DNA of 6,314 bases from Bacillota bacterium (GCA_012727835.1 JAAYGE010000157.1:1-6314), one strand, 5' to 3'. Positions 1 to 6,037 are shown, numbered from the stretch's first letter. Numbers and translations: made by a program. Notes: generated by a model from the sequence alone, not told the origin.

Positions 1-484
1 CCACCGTTCTAGAAGTCCCGGATTTACAGCCCGAGTCCACGTTCGAATTAGAAGATATAGATGTGGTCGTAAATATGCCCAGCGAAGAGATGCCTGCACC
101 CAGCGACTATCTAAGTGCCAGACAGAAGGATGGTCAGGTCCTCGGGGCCGATGCGCTATACACTGAAACCTGGCGCTGGCTCAGGGATCGCGGCAGCGAG
201 AAGTTCGTGAACCCCAGGCTAATCGAGGCCACGCTCAGGCTTTCTCTCGGTATATTCAGTGCGAAGAAGCCATCAGCACCTATGGCCTGTTGGGGAAGCA
301 TCCAACTACGGGGGCGGCAATGGCTAGCCCCTTTGTAGCGATGAGCCAGTCATTTCAGAAGCAGGCGAACCTTCTGTGGCACGAGATTTTCGATATCGTG
401 AAGCAAAACTGCAGCACGGCTTTTATAGGCAACCCCCAGGACGACATTATGGAGGCCCTTTTGTCGGGCAGGAAAGGACGATGA
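1..484 (+). pseudogene. Phage terminase small subunit (P27 family), frameshifted, 5' end outside window
   Basis: The small terminase subunit recognises phage DNA and works with the large subunit in packaging. The reading frame is open from base 3, so the true start lies left of the window. It reads ...SDYLSARQKDGQVLGAD, then a helical stretch ending NPRLIEA at base 230. From there the sensible protein continues in the next frame (AQAFSRYIQCEEAISTYGLLGKHP, then SPFVAMSQSFQKQANLLW) to TGA at 482-484. Adding back a single base after 230 would restore an uninterrupted IEA-Y-AQAF reading, so this is a simple one-base loss. The ending GNPQDDIMEALLSGRKGR is typical of P27-like small terminases as I know them. 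Family assignment rests on recalled similarity, not a search. The reading frame starting at 63 is only the part of this gene before the shift. Confidence 0.8.
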
Positions 485-490
485 GACCAG

Positions 491-1080
491 GTGCATGCAA
501 CTGAACGCTTTGAGAAAGTTGATATAGATAAACTGGTGCCCTTCGTCTTTGCGGAGCACCTTACTGAAGCCCAGAAGTGTGCCTACATGATAGCGGATAA
601 CCGCTTAGCTCTGAATGCTGGCTGGGATACGGAGATGCTGTCAGTGGAACCTTCCGATCTGCAAGGTGTAGATTTCAACCTTTCGGTTCTTGGCTTTGAT
701 GACGCGGAGCTAAACAAGTTACTGGGCGACATTGATAGTGTCCAAGACGATGACTTTGATGTGGATGCGGAGCTAAAGAAGCCCGCAATTACTAGGCTGG
801 GGGATTTGTGGCTGCTCGGTAAGCACCGCCTTGTCTACGGCGATTCTACGGAGGCAGATACCTTTACTGTGCTCATGGATGGCAAACAGGCAAACCTGGT
901 GGTAACTGACCCTCCATATAATGTCAACTACGGAGGCTCAGCGGGTAAAATCAAGAACGACAGTATGGGAAGCGAAGCGTTCTACAAGTTCCTGCTGGCG
1001 GCGTTTAAGAACATCGAAGCAGTGATGGCAAAGGACGCTTCTATTTATGTGTTTCATGCAGATACTGAAGGGCTTAATGT
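491..1080 (+). pseudogene. ParB-like nuclease/DNA methyltransferase fusion, internally deleted and 3'-truncated
   Basis: Intact phage relatives have an N-terminal ParB-like domain followed by a DNA N4/N6-amino methyltransferase. Here the likely start is GTG at 491; no ATG fits the frame. The opening ERFEKVDIDKLVPF (residues 5-18) is the first ParB strand. The protein then jumps directly to VFAEHLTEAQK, which normally follows the ParB core, so about 55-60 residues including the conserved GHGR-type box are missing in frame. The linker (DAELNKLLGD, residues about 77-86) and methyltransferase start are present, with catalytic motif DPPY at residues 140-143. Recognisable homology ends at HADTEGLN (about base 1078). 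After that the frame runs through terminase DNA in the wrong frame to a stop at 1331-1333, giving a meaningless tail. The S-adenosylmethionine-binding region normally found after this point is lost, so activity is not expected. Confidence 0.8.
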
Positions 1081-1729
1081 GACGCTGAGACCCTCAAGGG
1101 ACGGGTCTGCTACGGCGGACTCGATCTTTCTCCTTCCACGGACACTACGGCGTTTGTGCTCGTGTTCCCCCCAGTCGATGAAGATGGCAAGTACAGCATC
1201 ATGCCTTTCTTCTGAATACCTGAGGACGCTATTGACCTACGAGTGCGTCGTGACCTTGTCAATTACGATTTGTGGAGAAAGCAGGGCTTTTTGCAGACTA
1301 CCGAGGGAAACGTTGTGCATTATGGGTTTATAGAGCCTTTCGTCGAGCAGTTAGGCTTAGATTACAACATCCGTGAGATAGCGTTTGATCGCTGGGGGGC
1401 TGTGCAGATGACACAAAACCTTGAGGGAATGGGCTTTACTGTGGTTCCCTTCGGCCAAGGCTTCAAGGATATGTCACCTCTTACTAAGGAGTTGACGAAG
1501 CTAACCCTAGAAGGCAAGATCGCCCACGGGGAGTACCCTGTTTTATGGTGGATGATGGATAATATGTTTATTCGTACAGATCCAGCAGGAAATGTGAAGC
1601 CGGATAAAGAAAAGAGCCTGAAAGATTGACGGCGCGGTGGCGACTATTATGGCGCTGGATAGGGCGATAAGGAATGGGAGCTTGTCTAGTGCGAGCGTCT
1701 ATGATGAACGCGGGCTCATTTTCTTTTGA
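1079..1729 (+). pseudogene. Phage terminase large subunit, C-terminal nuclease part only, with stop and frameshift
   Basis: The large terminase is the packaging ATPase/nuclease, usually well over 500 residues; only about the last 215 codons remain. Homology starts at DAETLKGRVCYGGLDLS (from about 1081), directly joined to the truncated methyltransferase, so the ATPase domain is gone. The remaining nuclease part shows the acidic positions expected of this fold: GGLDLS (Asp codon 1123), FDRWGA (Asp codon 1387) and IDGAVAT (Asp codon 1628). A TGA at 1213-1215 interrupts PFF-IPED where relatives have Trp. A second lesion near 1618-1624 moves the reading from KEKS into another frame, which continues KIDGAVATIMALDRAIRNG to the natural end LIFF and TGA at 1727-1729. 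The piece starting with ATG-like codons at 1243 is just the stretch after the nonsense codon. Non-functional. Confidence 0.82.
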
Positions 1730-2211
1730 TACCCAGTGAGCAAAGTTACCTAGCGCTTAACGAATTGGGCCCGATAGGGGGATGCAGCGGATATAAAATA
1801 ATATTCATTGCTTACGTTGTGAGTTTACTGCTCACGATAGCGAGTATTTTTTCCCATTACACGGACAAGTTCCGGGTGTGGCTATGGCTAGGCGGTCCTC
1901 TTTTGATGACTTTGTTAAATGCCATTTTGCCCTTCGGACACGTGTGGTACGCAAAGCGGATTGAGGAGCAATCACAGTTCGTGATCAATTCGTTTATTTA
2001 TACTATGTTCGTGGGCGGCTGGGGACTCTCGGTCATGTATCCTGGCCTTTCTAGGCTGGGCATATCGAGTGATGGGCGCGTCTTTAGCCATGTTTTTTGG
2101 ATCGTACTGGCCCAACTTCCTGTCACTTACTACCCCGCGCAGGAAGCCTATGCAATAAGAGAAAGGCTCGTAAAAGCATGGATAAAGGACGAGACACATT
2201 TCGATCGCTAG
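1726..2211 (+). CDS. Hypothetical four-helix membrane protein
   Basis: I do not recognise a family. The frame encodes up to 161 residues with four hydrophobic segments at about 23-43, 50-70, 86-106 and 118-136, and a charged C-terminus (IRERLVKAWIKDETHFDR), so a small integral membrane protein is plausible. The start is uncertain. The TTG at 1726 overlaps the terminase stop and has no ribosome site, and the next in-frame TTG (1765) also lacks one. The gene may therefore be missing its real N-terminus, cut off by the same event that ended the phage remnant. Part of helix three (FIYTMFVGGWGLSVMYPGL) loosely resembles the last helix of the gene at 2392, which hints at relatedness but is weak. 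It ends with TAG. Confidence 0.45.
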   Translation: MIPSEQSYLALNELGPIGGCSGYKIIFIAYVVSLLLTIASIFSHYTDKFRVWLWLGGPLLMTLLNAILPFGHVWYAKRIEEQSQFVINSFIYTMFVGGWGLSVMYPGLSRLGISSDGRVFSHVFWIVLAQLPVTYYPAQEAYAIRERLVKAWIKDETHFDR

Positions 2212-2212
2212 T

Positions 2213-2316
2213 TCCGTTTAAGTGCCGTCCGGTCTCATAACTTCCCTTACCAACGCGTGGGCAGAATGTTTCTCTATGCGGCCATTGCTTTTATCTGGGC
2301 TGTTGGCGTATTGTAA
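2213..2316 (+). pseudogene. Fragment resembling the N-terminus of the membrane protein at 2392
   Basis: In the gap after the first membrane protein, an open frame reads HNFPYQRVGRMFLYAAIAF, then IWAVGVL and TAA at 2314-2316. The gene at 2392 has GFPYQRLSKLSLLTAVAFVF at residues 11-30. The two align without gaps over about 20 residues, with FPYQR identical and a shared hydrophobic pattern of L, A, A and F positions. The codons differ at most third positions, so this is not a recent copy. There is no convincing start or ribosome site. I read it as a decayed, truncated paralogue. The alternative is chance similarity between two hydrophobic stretches, which the exact FPYQR match makes less likely but does not exclude. 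Confidence 0.35.
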
Positions 2317-2391
2317 AGGGTTAGACAGTTGATTCTTGTGGCGTCTAGGTTAAAAGGGAGCCGGCCATTTGTGGATGATGTAAGGTAGTCA

Positions 2392-2829
2392 ATGGGGTCG
2401 AGGGAGAGGGGCGATACGGAGGGTTTTCCATATCAAAGGCTGAGCAAGCTGTCCTTGCTTACAGCCGTTGCCTTTGTGTTCATGTACGCCTATCTGGGTT
2501 ATGCCAGCTCAGCGGACGGTTACGCACGAGGTTTGGTATTTGTCGCCGCCCTCAGCAGATGGTTCGTAGCGGCCTGGCTGTTGTCTTTCATTCTACTAAC
2601 TTATGCCGGGGTAAGCCTAATATGGTCACGGAAGCCCAAGACGATATGGCTGCTTGTGATGCACACAGCGCTTTTCATCTACGGCATCTGGGGACTCTGT
2701 ATGACGATCTTCGGGCTACCCAGCCTCGACGGTTTTGAGGAGGCAGTTACAGCCATGTGTTTGCGCTGTCCCAAAGAGACAATACCAGAAACAAACGAGA
2801 TTATATTTTTCAAAGGCCTTGTTTCTTAG
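2392..2829 (+). CDS. Hypothetical small membrane protein
   Basis: I recognise no family. The 145-residue product has a short charged N-terminus (MGSRERGDTE), the motif FPYQR at 12-16 and hydrophobic segments at about 20-38, 50-78 and 84-108. Its polar tail contains a CLRC pair (123-126), probably too little for a metal site alone. The ATG at 2392 follows a weak AAGG (2382-2385) at usable spacing. No other start in this frame has a better site. A 75-base stretch upstream separates it from the similar fragment ending at 2316, so it may be the surviving member of a tandem duplication. Nothing in the neighbourhood indicates a function beyond being another membrane protein. Whether it is expressed is unknown. 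Confidence 0.5.
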   Translation: MGSRERGDTEGFPYQRLSKLSLLTAVAFVFMYAYLGYASSADGYARGLVFVAALSRWFVAAWLLSFILLTYAGVSLIWSRKPKTIWLLVMHTALFIYGIWGLCMTIFGLPSLDGFEEAVTAMCLRCPKETIPETNEIIFFKGLVS

Positions 2830-2874
2830 GCAGGACATATGGTATAGATAGAGAAATAAGAAAACAACCTTTAA

Positions 2875-3084
2875 ATTTGGGGCCGGCTAATAAAAAATGC
2901 GCTGACTCTGTGTGATAGCCTTAAAGCAGCGGGTTTCTTATTGCTGCCCCAACCGCGTAAGAAAAACGGCGCTATCTTTATTGAAAGGGCGGTTAAACTG
3001 GAGACAGGCGAAAGCCAATATGCCCCGGAAACCACAAAATTACAGAAACGGAGGTGGATGAAAATTGAAGTGCCCCAATTGTGA
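2875..3084 (+). other. Unassigned open stretch before the RDD gene
   Basis: The 235-base gap between 2829 and 3065 contains one reading frame open from the TAA at 2872 to TGA at 3082-3084, including NALTLCDSLKAAGFLLLPQP and ERAVKLETGESQYAPETTK. It has no ATG or GTG start with a ribosome site at its beginning and it overlaps the start of the next gene in another frame. I recognise nothing in it. It could be the 3' remnant of a lost gene or chance. The same gap also holds a small inverted repeat, GATAGC (about 2914-2919) and GCTATC (about 2972-2977), too far apart to interpret. Confidence 0.2.
3050..3056 (+). promoter_or_regulatory. Ribosome binding site deciding the TTG start of the RDD gene
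   Basis: GGAGGTG lies 8 bases before TTG 3065. The nearer ATG at 3058-3060 is in another frame and yields only eight codons, so the strong site selects the TTG, which places the first zinc-ribbon cysteine at residue 3. Confidence 0.75.
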
Positions 3085-3598
3085 TAAAGATATTATTCAC
3101 CAAAGCAATACATGCCCTTGGTGCGGTGTGTTGCTCAACATGCCTAGTATCGGCGCTGTGGCGAGCCCCGGGAGAAGGCTGGCTGGATACTTTGCGGACC
3201 TAGCAACCACGGCTTTGTTTTGGCTAGCGATCATGTATTTGAGTTCGCCTGCCTATCCCTCATATAGCGAAGGTCTGGCAATTGTTGCAGCTCTTTATGG
3301 GGTAGTTTTTGTTGTCGGAGACCTGGTTTTAATGGCGAAGGGGAAATCGTTCGGGAAACTATTTCTAGGCATGCGGGTGTTTCATGTTTCCGGAAAACCA
3401 GCAGGTTTTTTTACAATGCTGGTGAGGGATACTATCGGCCGTTTCATTAGCGGATTGGTCCTATCTCTAGGTTATTTATGGTTGTTATGGGATAAGGATC
3501 GGCAGACGTGGCACGATAAATTGTTAGGCACTGTTGTAATGGTCCAGGGTAAAGCGGCACAATTAAAACATAGTAGCGTTTCAATCAAGGCGTCTTAA
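3065..3598 (+). CDS. Zinc-ribbon and RDD-domain membrane protein
   Basis: The 177-residue product starts with a short zinc ribbon: CPNC at 3-6 and CPWC at 17-20, four cysteines expected to hold one zinc ion. From about residue 36 comes an RDD domain, a small multi-helix membrane domain of poorly known role (transport or ion exchange has been proposed for some members). The RDD signature is visible as GRRLAGYFADL (36-46), with the Arg and first Asp; KGKSFGKLFLGMRVF (92-106); and WDKDRQTWHDKLLGTVVM (142-159), with the last conserved Asp. Hydrophobic segments lie at about 40-60, 67-90 and 125-142. The length and order match full-length zinc-ribbon/RDD proteins, and no lesion is visible. The start is TTG supported by a strong ribosome site. 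The tail after residue 162 is short and polar. It may be single-gene; no promoter or terminator was recognised around it. Confidence 0.85.
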   Translation: MKCPNCDKDIIHQSNTCPWCGVLLNMPSIGAVASPGRRLAGYFADLATTALFWLAIMYLSSPAYPSYSEGLAIVAALYGVVFVVGDLVLMAKGKSFGKLFLGMRVFHVSGKPAGFFTMLVRDTIGRFISGLVLSLGYLWLLWDKDRQTWHDKLLGTVVMVQGKAAQLKHSSVSIKAS

Positions 3599-3631
3599 AG
3601 AATACACTAGCTGCGATATCCGAGCCGCAAT

Positions 3632-3844
3632 ATGTTAGCACAGGCACTTTGAAATAAGCCCAAGTATAATCCTGAACAACTGCAAGGAGTTGAGTCATCT
3701 TTAGGTGATACGGAAAGGCTTGATTTTGATGCAAAGCTTTTAGAGGTCCCTGAAGGCTGGGCGAAACTTCGTGAAGAGGCGAGACCTATATTTACCTCTC
3801 TTAATATATGGCGCGCTGAATTTGTTCCGTACGATGGAGAATAA
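3632..3844 (+). pseudogene. Broken short reading frame of unknown function
   Basis: ATG at 3632 gives MLAQAL and then meets TGA at 3650-3652. The same frame is then open for 63 codons to TAA at 3842-3844 and has protein-like composition, including NKPKYNPEQLQGVESSL, FDAKLLEVPEGWAKLREE and FTSLNIWRAEFVPYDGE. No start codon exists after the TGA and no ribosome site precedes the ATG. I infer either a gene with one nonsense change (TGG or CGA to TGA would do) or the C-terminal remnant of a longer gene. I do not recognise the family. It ends about 75 bases before the tmRNA remnant, just where the missing 5' end of that RNA gene would be expected. Confidence 0.35.
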
Positions 3845-3918
3845 CCTATACGGCAACGGATTGTTTTTGGGCTACGAACTTAGCTAGGAAATATTTTGAC
3901 AGTATGACTCATATAAAA

Positions 3919-4197
3919 CAGGGCTTGATAAACGCTAACGATAACTTAGCACTCGCTGCCTAAGAAAAGGCAGCCGTCCACCCGAACTGTGTCTACTGGG
4001 TTTGGGAGCGGGCGTCAGAAACAGTAGTACTACCGGCTGAGAGCGCCTGGTATCAGTCGGGAAATTAACAGGCTAGCAAGGTGGCTACCCTGTCCTTGGG
4101 GGAGCTGCCGCGCGAAATTCAAAACAAGGACTGCGCTCGGAGAGACTCTGGCTGGCATGCCTTCGGACGGTGGGTTCGACTCCCCCCGCCTCCACCA
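3919..4197 (+). ncRNA. ssrA: tmRNA (ssrA), 5'-truncated: tag region to CCA end
   Basis: tmRNA rescues stalled ribosomes and tags the unfinished protein for proteolysis. The tag frame starts at GCT 3934 and reads ANDNLALAA followed by TAA (3961-3963). Its end and stop sit in the expected hairpin, GCTGCC 3955-3960 pairing with GGCAGC 3969-3974. The pseudoknot region follows (CACCC...GGGTTTGGGAGCGGGCGTC). The 3' tRNA-like part is clear: CTTCGGACGG, GGGTTCGACTCC and the acceptor strand CGCCTCC plus A plus CCA, ending at 4197. The conserved 5' piece (acceptor strand of GGGGGCG type and GGTTTCGAC) should lie about 90-110 bases before the tag. It is not there or elsewhere in the window, and an unrelated reading frame ends at 3844. 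The T-stem also has one mismatch (GTGGG against CCCCC). The left boundary is approximate. I infer a non-functional remnant, with an intact ssrA expected elsewhere. Confidence 0.85.
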
Positions 4198-4206
4198 GAA
4201 ATAGTA

Positions 4207-4248
4207 CCATCCATTGATAGAATGACATCTATCAATGGGTGGTTTTTT
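4207..4248 (+). terminator. Rho-independent terminator of ssrA
   Basis: CCATCCATTGATAGA (4207-4221), a six-base loop ATGACA and TCTATCAATGGGTGG (4228-4242) form a 15-pair stem with one G-U pair, followed by TTTTTT and more T-rich sequence. It starts ten bases after the tmRNA CCA end, as expected for the gene's own terminator. It also isolates the downstream amidohydrolase gene from upstream transcription. Confidence 0.92.
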
Positions 4249-4289
4249 GTTTGTCTTCACTATTTTTCACAATTATGGGAGCAGGTCGT

Positions 4290-4318
4290 AGAAAAATCCA
4301 AACCTATAATGGTATGAT
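4290..4318 (+). promoter_or_regulatory. Possible promoter for the amidohydrolase gene
   Basis: After the ssrA terminator there is a TGGTATGAT at 4310-4318, which fits an extended -10 element, overlapping the end of a perfect TATAAT at 4305-4310. No good -35 (TTGACA-like) element sits at 16-18 bases from either; the best-spaced hexamer for the first is AGAAAA at 4290-4295. Position supports it, because a new promoter is needed between the terminator and the gene, but the sequence match alone is modest. Confidence 0.35.
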
Positions 4319-4340
4319 TATTACGTATACAAAAATAAAT

Positions 4341-4388
4341 ATGGAGGTGAAGGAAGGGCGCCGCGTGCCTCTATTCGTGCCAATATAA
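4341..4388 (+). other. Possible 15-codon leader reading frame before the amidohydrolase
   Basis: ATG 4341 starts a frame reading MEVKEGRRVPLFVPI and ends with TAA at 4386-4388, whose last base begins the ribosome site of the next gene. A GGAGGTGA sits inside its first codons rather than before it, so efficient initiation at this ATG is not shown. It could be a leader peptide coupled to the main gene, but chance is at least as likely. Confidence 0.15.
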
Positions 4389-4396
4389 AGGAGGAG
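4388..4396 (+). promoter_or_regulatory. Ribosome binding site deciding the TTG start of the amidohydrolase
   Basis: AAGGAGGAG ends six bases before TTG 4403. No ATG or GTG in frame lies nearby, so this strong site fixes the TTG as the start. Confidence 0.85.
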
Positions 4397-4402
4397 AAAG
4401 GG

Positions 4403-6037
4403 TTGAACAAAGAAGGATTTGATAAAAACCAACAAATCGCCATTGAGTTTCTGCAAAGCCCTGAAACTAAGAAAGTTTTAGCGGAAATCAATGATGCAAT
4501 TTGGTCCTATGCAGAGTTAGGGTTAGAAGAGTATAACACTGCCAACTTGCTCATCAACTATTTGGAAAAGGAAGGATTCCATGTTGAAAAAGGGGTCGCA
4601 GGCATGCCAACGGCCTTCGTTGCTACCTTTTCTAACGGTCCCGGGCCAACTATCGGCGTGTTGGGTGAGTTAGATGCATTGCCAATGCTATCCCAAGAGG
4701 CAGCCAACCCTACTCATACGCCTATAACTGAGATAAAAGGAGCTATAGGGCCGGGACATGGATGTACCCACAATACTATGGCTACAGCGGCCGCTGGTAC
4801 GGTTGTAGCAGTTAAGAGAGCTATGGAAGAAGGGGGCTTCACCGGAACCATTAAAATGTTTGGGAGCCCTGCTGAAGAAACGGTAATTAGCCGTCCCTTC
4901 ATGGTCTATGCCGGGTTATTTGATGATGTAGATGTTGTCATTGATAACCATGGGGGAGATGGGTTTAGTGCATCTTACGGAGTAAGCAGTAACACCAACT
5001 GGTCCTTCTCCGTCACCTTCCACGGAAAAACAGCCCACTCAGCGGGAGCCCCATGGCGTGGAAGATCAGCTCTAGATGCTGTTCAAATAATGAACATGAG
5101 TACCGAGTTCCTACGGGAACATCTACACTACACATCCAGAATGCATTATGTGACGACCGAAGGCGGAGAAGGCCCTAATGTGGTTCCAGATAGAGCAACT
5201 ACCTGGTATTACGTCAGAAACACAGACAAACTAATTAAGTCTGATTTCGAAAGAGTGCTCAACTGTGCAAAGGCTGCAGCCCTTGCCACAGATACCCAAA
5301 TGGAAGTTACCCCCTATACTGCAATCCATCAATGCTACAGAAACGAAACTTTAGCAAATATGGTTCAGGAGAACATCAAGAAGGTGGGAATGCCTGAGTG
5401 GACTGAGGAGGAGCAAGAATTCGTAAAGGAATTGCAGAGGGCTGTGGAGGCAGACGTAACAGGCCTTCCTGACGATTCTGCAATTGACGACAAACCAAAG
5501 GGATCGCCTGAAGTTTTTGTAGGCGGGGGATCTTCTGACATAGGCGAGGTTTCTTTAGTTGTGCCTCTTACAACTCTTAGATTCCCAACTTCTGCCCCAG
5601 GAGCTATAGGGCATCATTGGACTACTACTGCAATAACCGGTTCTACTATCGCTCATAAAGGGGTGATAGCGGGAGCCCAGGTAATGGCGGCAACTGCTAT
5701 AGAATTACTGACTAATCCTGACAAAGTGGCTGAGATAAAAGCAGAGTTCAAGAAGATGCAGGAAGAGCACTTCTATAATTACAAGAACGATGGTAAGAGT
5801 CTAATACTCGATGAAAACGGGGAGGCCCAATTTGAATCCTACTTACCTTATCTATTTGCCAGGGCAGGAAAATACGAATATGATCCCGAAAATGGCAAGT
5901 TCTTCGTCCCGGAAGGTAAGGAGGTTGCCCCACCAGTAGGATTCTTAAGTGAGCAAATGGCCAAGTATCGTCCGCATATGGCTAAGCATTATAAGACTCC
6001 CAAGTGGTACGATGGGCCGGAGATTATAACGGAATAA
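4403..6037 (+). CDS. M20-family metallo-amidohydrolase, AbgB-like
   Basis: An intact 544-residue cytoplasmic enzyme with no signal peptide. M20 peptidases hydrolyse amide bonds with bound metal. The closest type I recognise is the p-aminobenzoyl-glutamate hydrolase subunit B (AbgB) group, though the substrate cannot be read from the sequence. Visible landmarks: GELDALP (88-94) with the metal-bridging acidic residue; GHGCTHN (118-124), the family's GHGCGHN-like box, with Cys121 and His123 as probable ligands; SPAEE (155-159) with the catalytic Glu; DNHGG (181-185); the dimerisation domain at about 200-300 starting at VTFHGKTAHSAGAPWRGR (204-221), where His213 is the conserved one; GPNVVPD (257-263); and SSDIGEVS (377-384) with HHW (404-406) towards the C-terminal metal site. 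Beyond about 440 the protein continues some 100 residues, longer than the roughly 480 residues of E. coli AbgB. It stands alone between two terminators. The TTG start has a strong ribosome site. Codons look regular and no lesions are seen. Confidence 0.9.
   Translation: MNKEGFDKNQQIAIEFLQSPETKKVLAEINDAIWSYAELGLEEYNTANLLINYLEKEGFHVEKGVAGMPTAFVATFSNGPGPTIGVLGELDALPMLSQEAANPTHTPITEIKGAIGPGHGCTHNTMATAAAGTVVAVKRAMEEGGFTGTIKMFGSPAEETVISRPFMVYAGLFDDVDVVIDNHGGDGFSASYGVSSNTNWSFSVTFHGKTAHSAGAPWRGRSALDAVQIMNMSTEFLREHLHYTSRMHYVTTEGGEGPNVVPDRATTWYYVRNTDKLIKSDFERVLNCAKAAALATDTQMEVTPYTAIHQCYRNETLANMVQENIKKVGMPEWTEEEQEFVKELQRAVEADVTGLPDDSAIDDKPKGSPEVFVGGGSSDIGEVSLVVPLTTLRFPTSAPGAIGHHWTTTAITGSTIAHKGVIAGAQVMAATAIELLTNPDKVAEIKAEFKKMQEEHFYNYKNDGKSLILDENGEAQFESYLPYLFARAGKYEYDPENGKFFVPEGKEVAPPVGFLSEQMAKYRPHMAKHYKTPKWYDGPEIITE

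Larger units (their letters stand above)
1..1729 (+). mobile_element. Decayed prophage packaging module (remnant)
   Basis: Three adjacent phage-type genes lie in the order expected for the DNA-packaging region of a Firmicutes siphophage: terminase small subunit, ParB-like/DNA methyltransferase, terminase large subunit. The first two are closely spaced, with the small-subunit stop overlapping an ATG as ATGA at 481-484. Each gene carries inactivating lesions. The portal gene that normally follows the large terminase is absent; the sequence goes straight from the terminase stop at 1727-1729 into an unrelated hydrophobic reading frame. No integrase, repressor or structural gene is visible. The left limit lies outside the window. 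I infer an old prophage eroded by deletions and point mutations. Confidence 0.75.

Noticed and set aside
1243..1629. Separate 128-residue gene starting at 1243
   Set aside because: It continues the terminase frame past the TGA at 1213 and has no ribosome site; it is part of the pseudogene.
3896..3920. TTGACA promoter before the tmRNA remnant
   Set aside because: TTGACA at 3896-3901 has no -10 hexamer at 16-18 bases, and a promoter here would lie inside the expected length of the RNA.
3845..4197. Circularly permuted two-piece tmRNA
   Set aside because: The tag precedes the CCA end in normal order, and no 5' acceptor piece with GGTTTCGAC was found downstream or anywhere in the window.
4165..4197. 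Phage attachment site with flanking duplicate
   Set aside because: The ssrA 3' end is a known target, but no second copy of the GGGTTCGACTCC region and no integrase gene is in the window, so no site can be defined.
4030..4260. Minus-strand frame of 76 codons across the tmRNA region
   Set aside because: It lies entirely on the complement of the tmRNA 3' part and its terminator; the RNA signals explain the sequence and the protein looks random.
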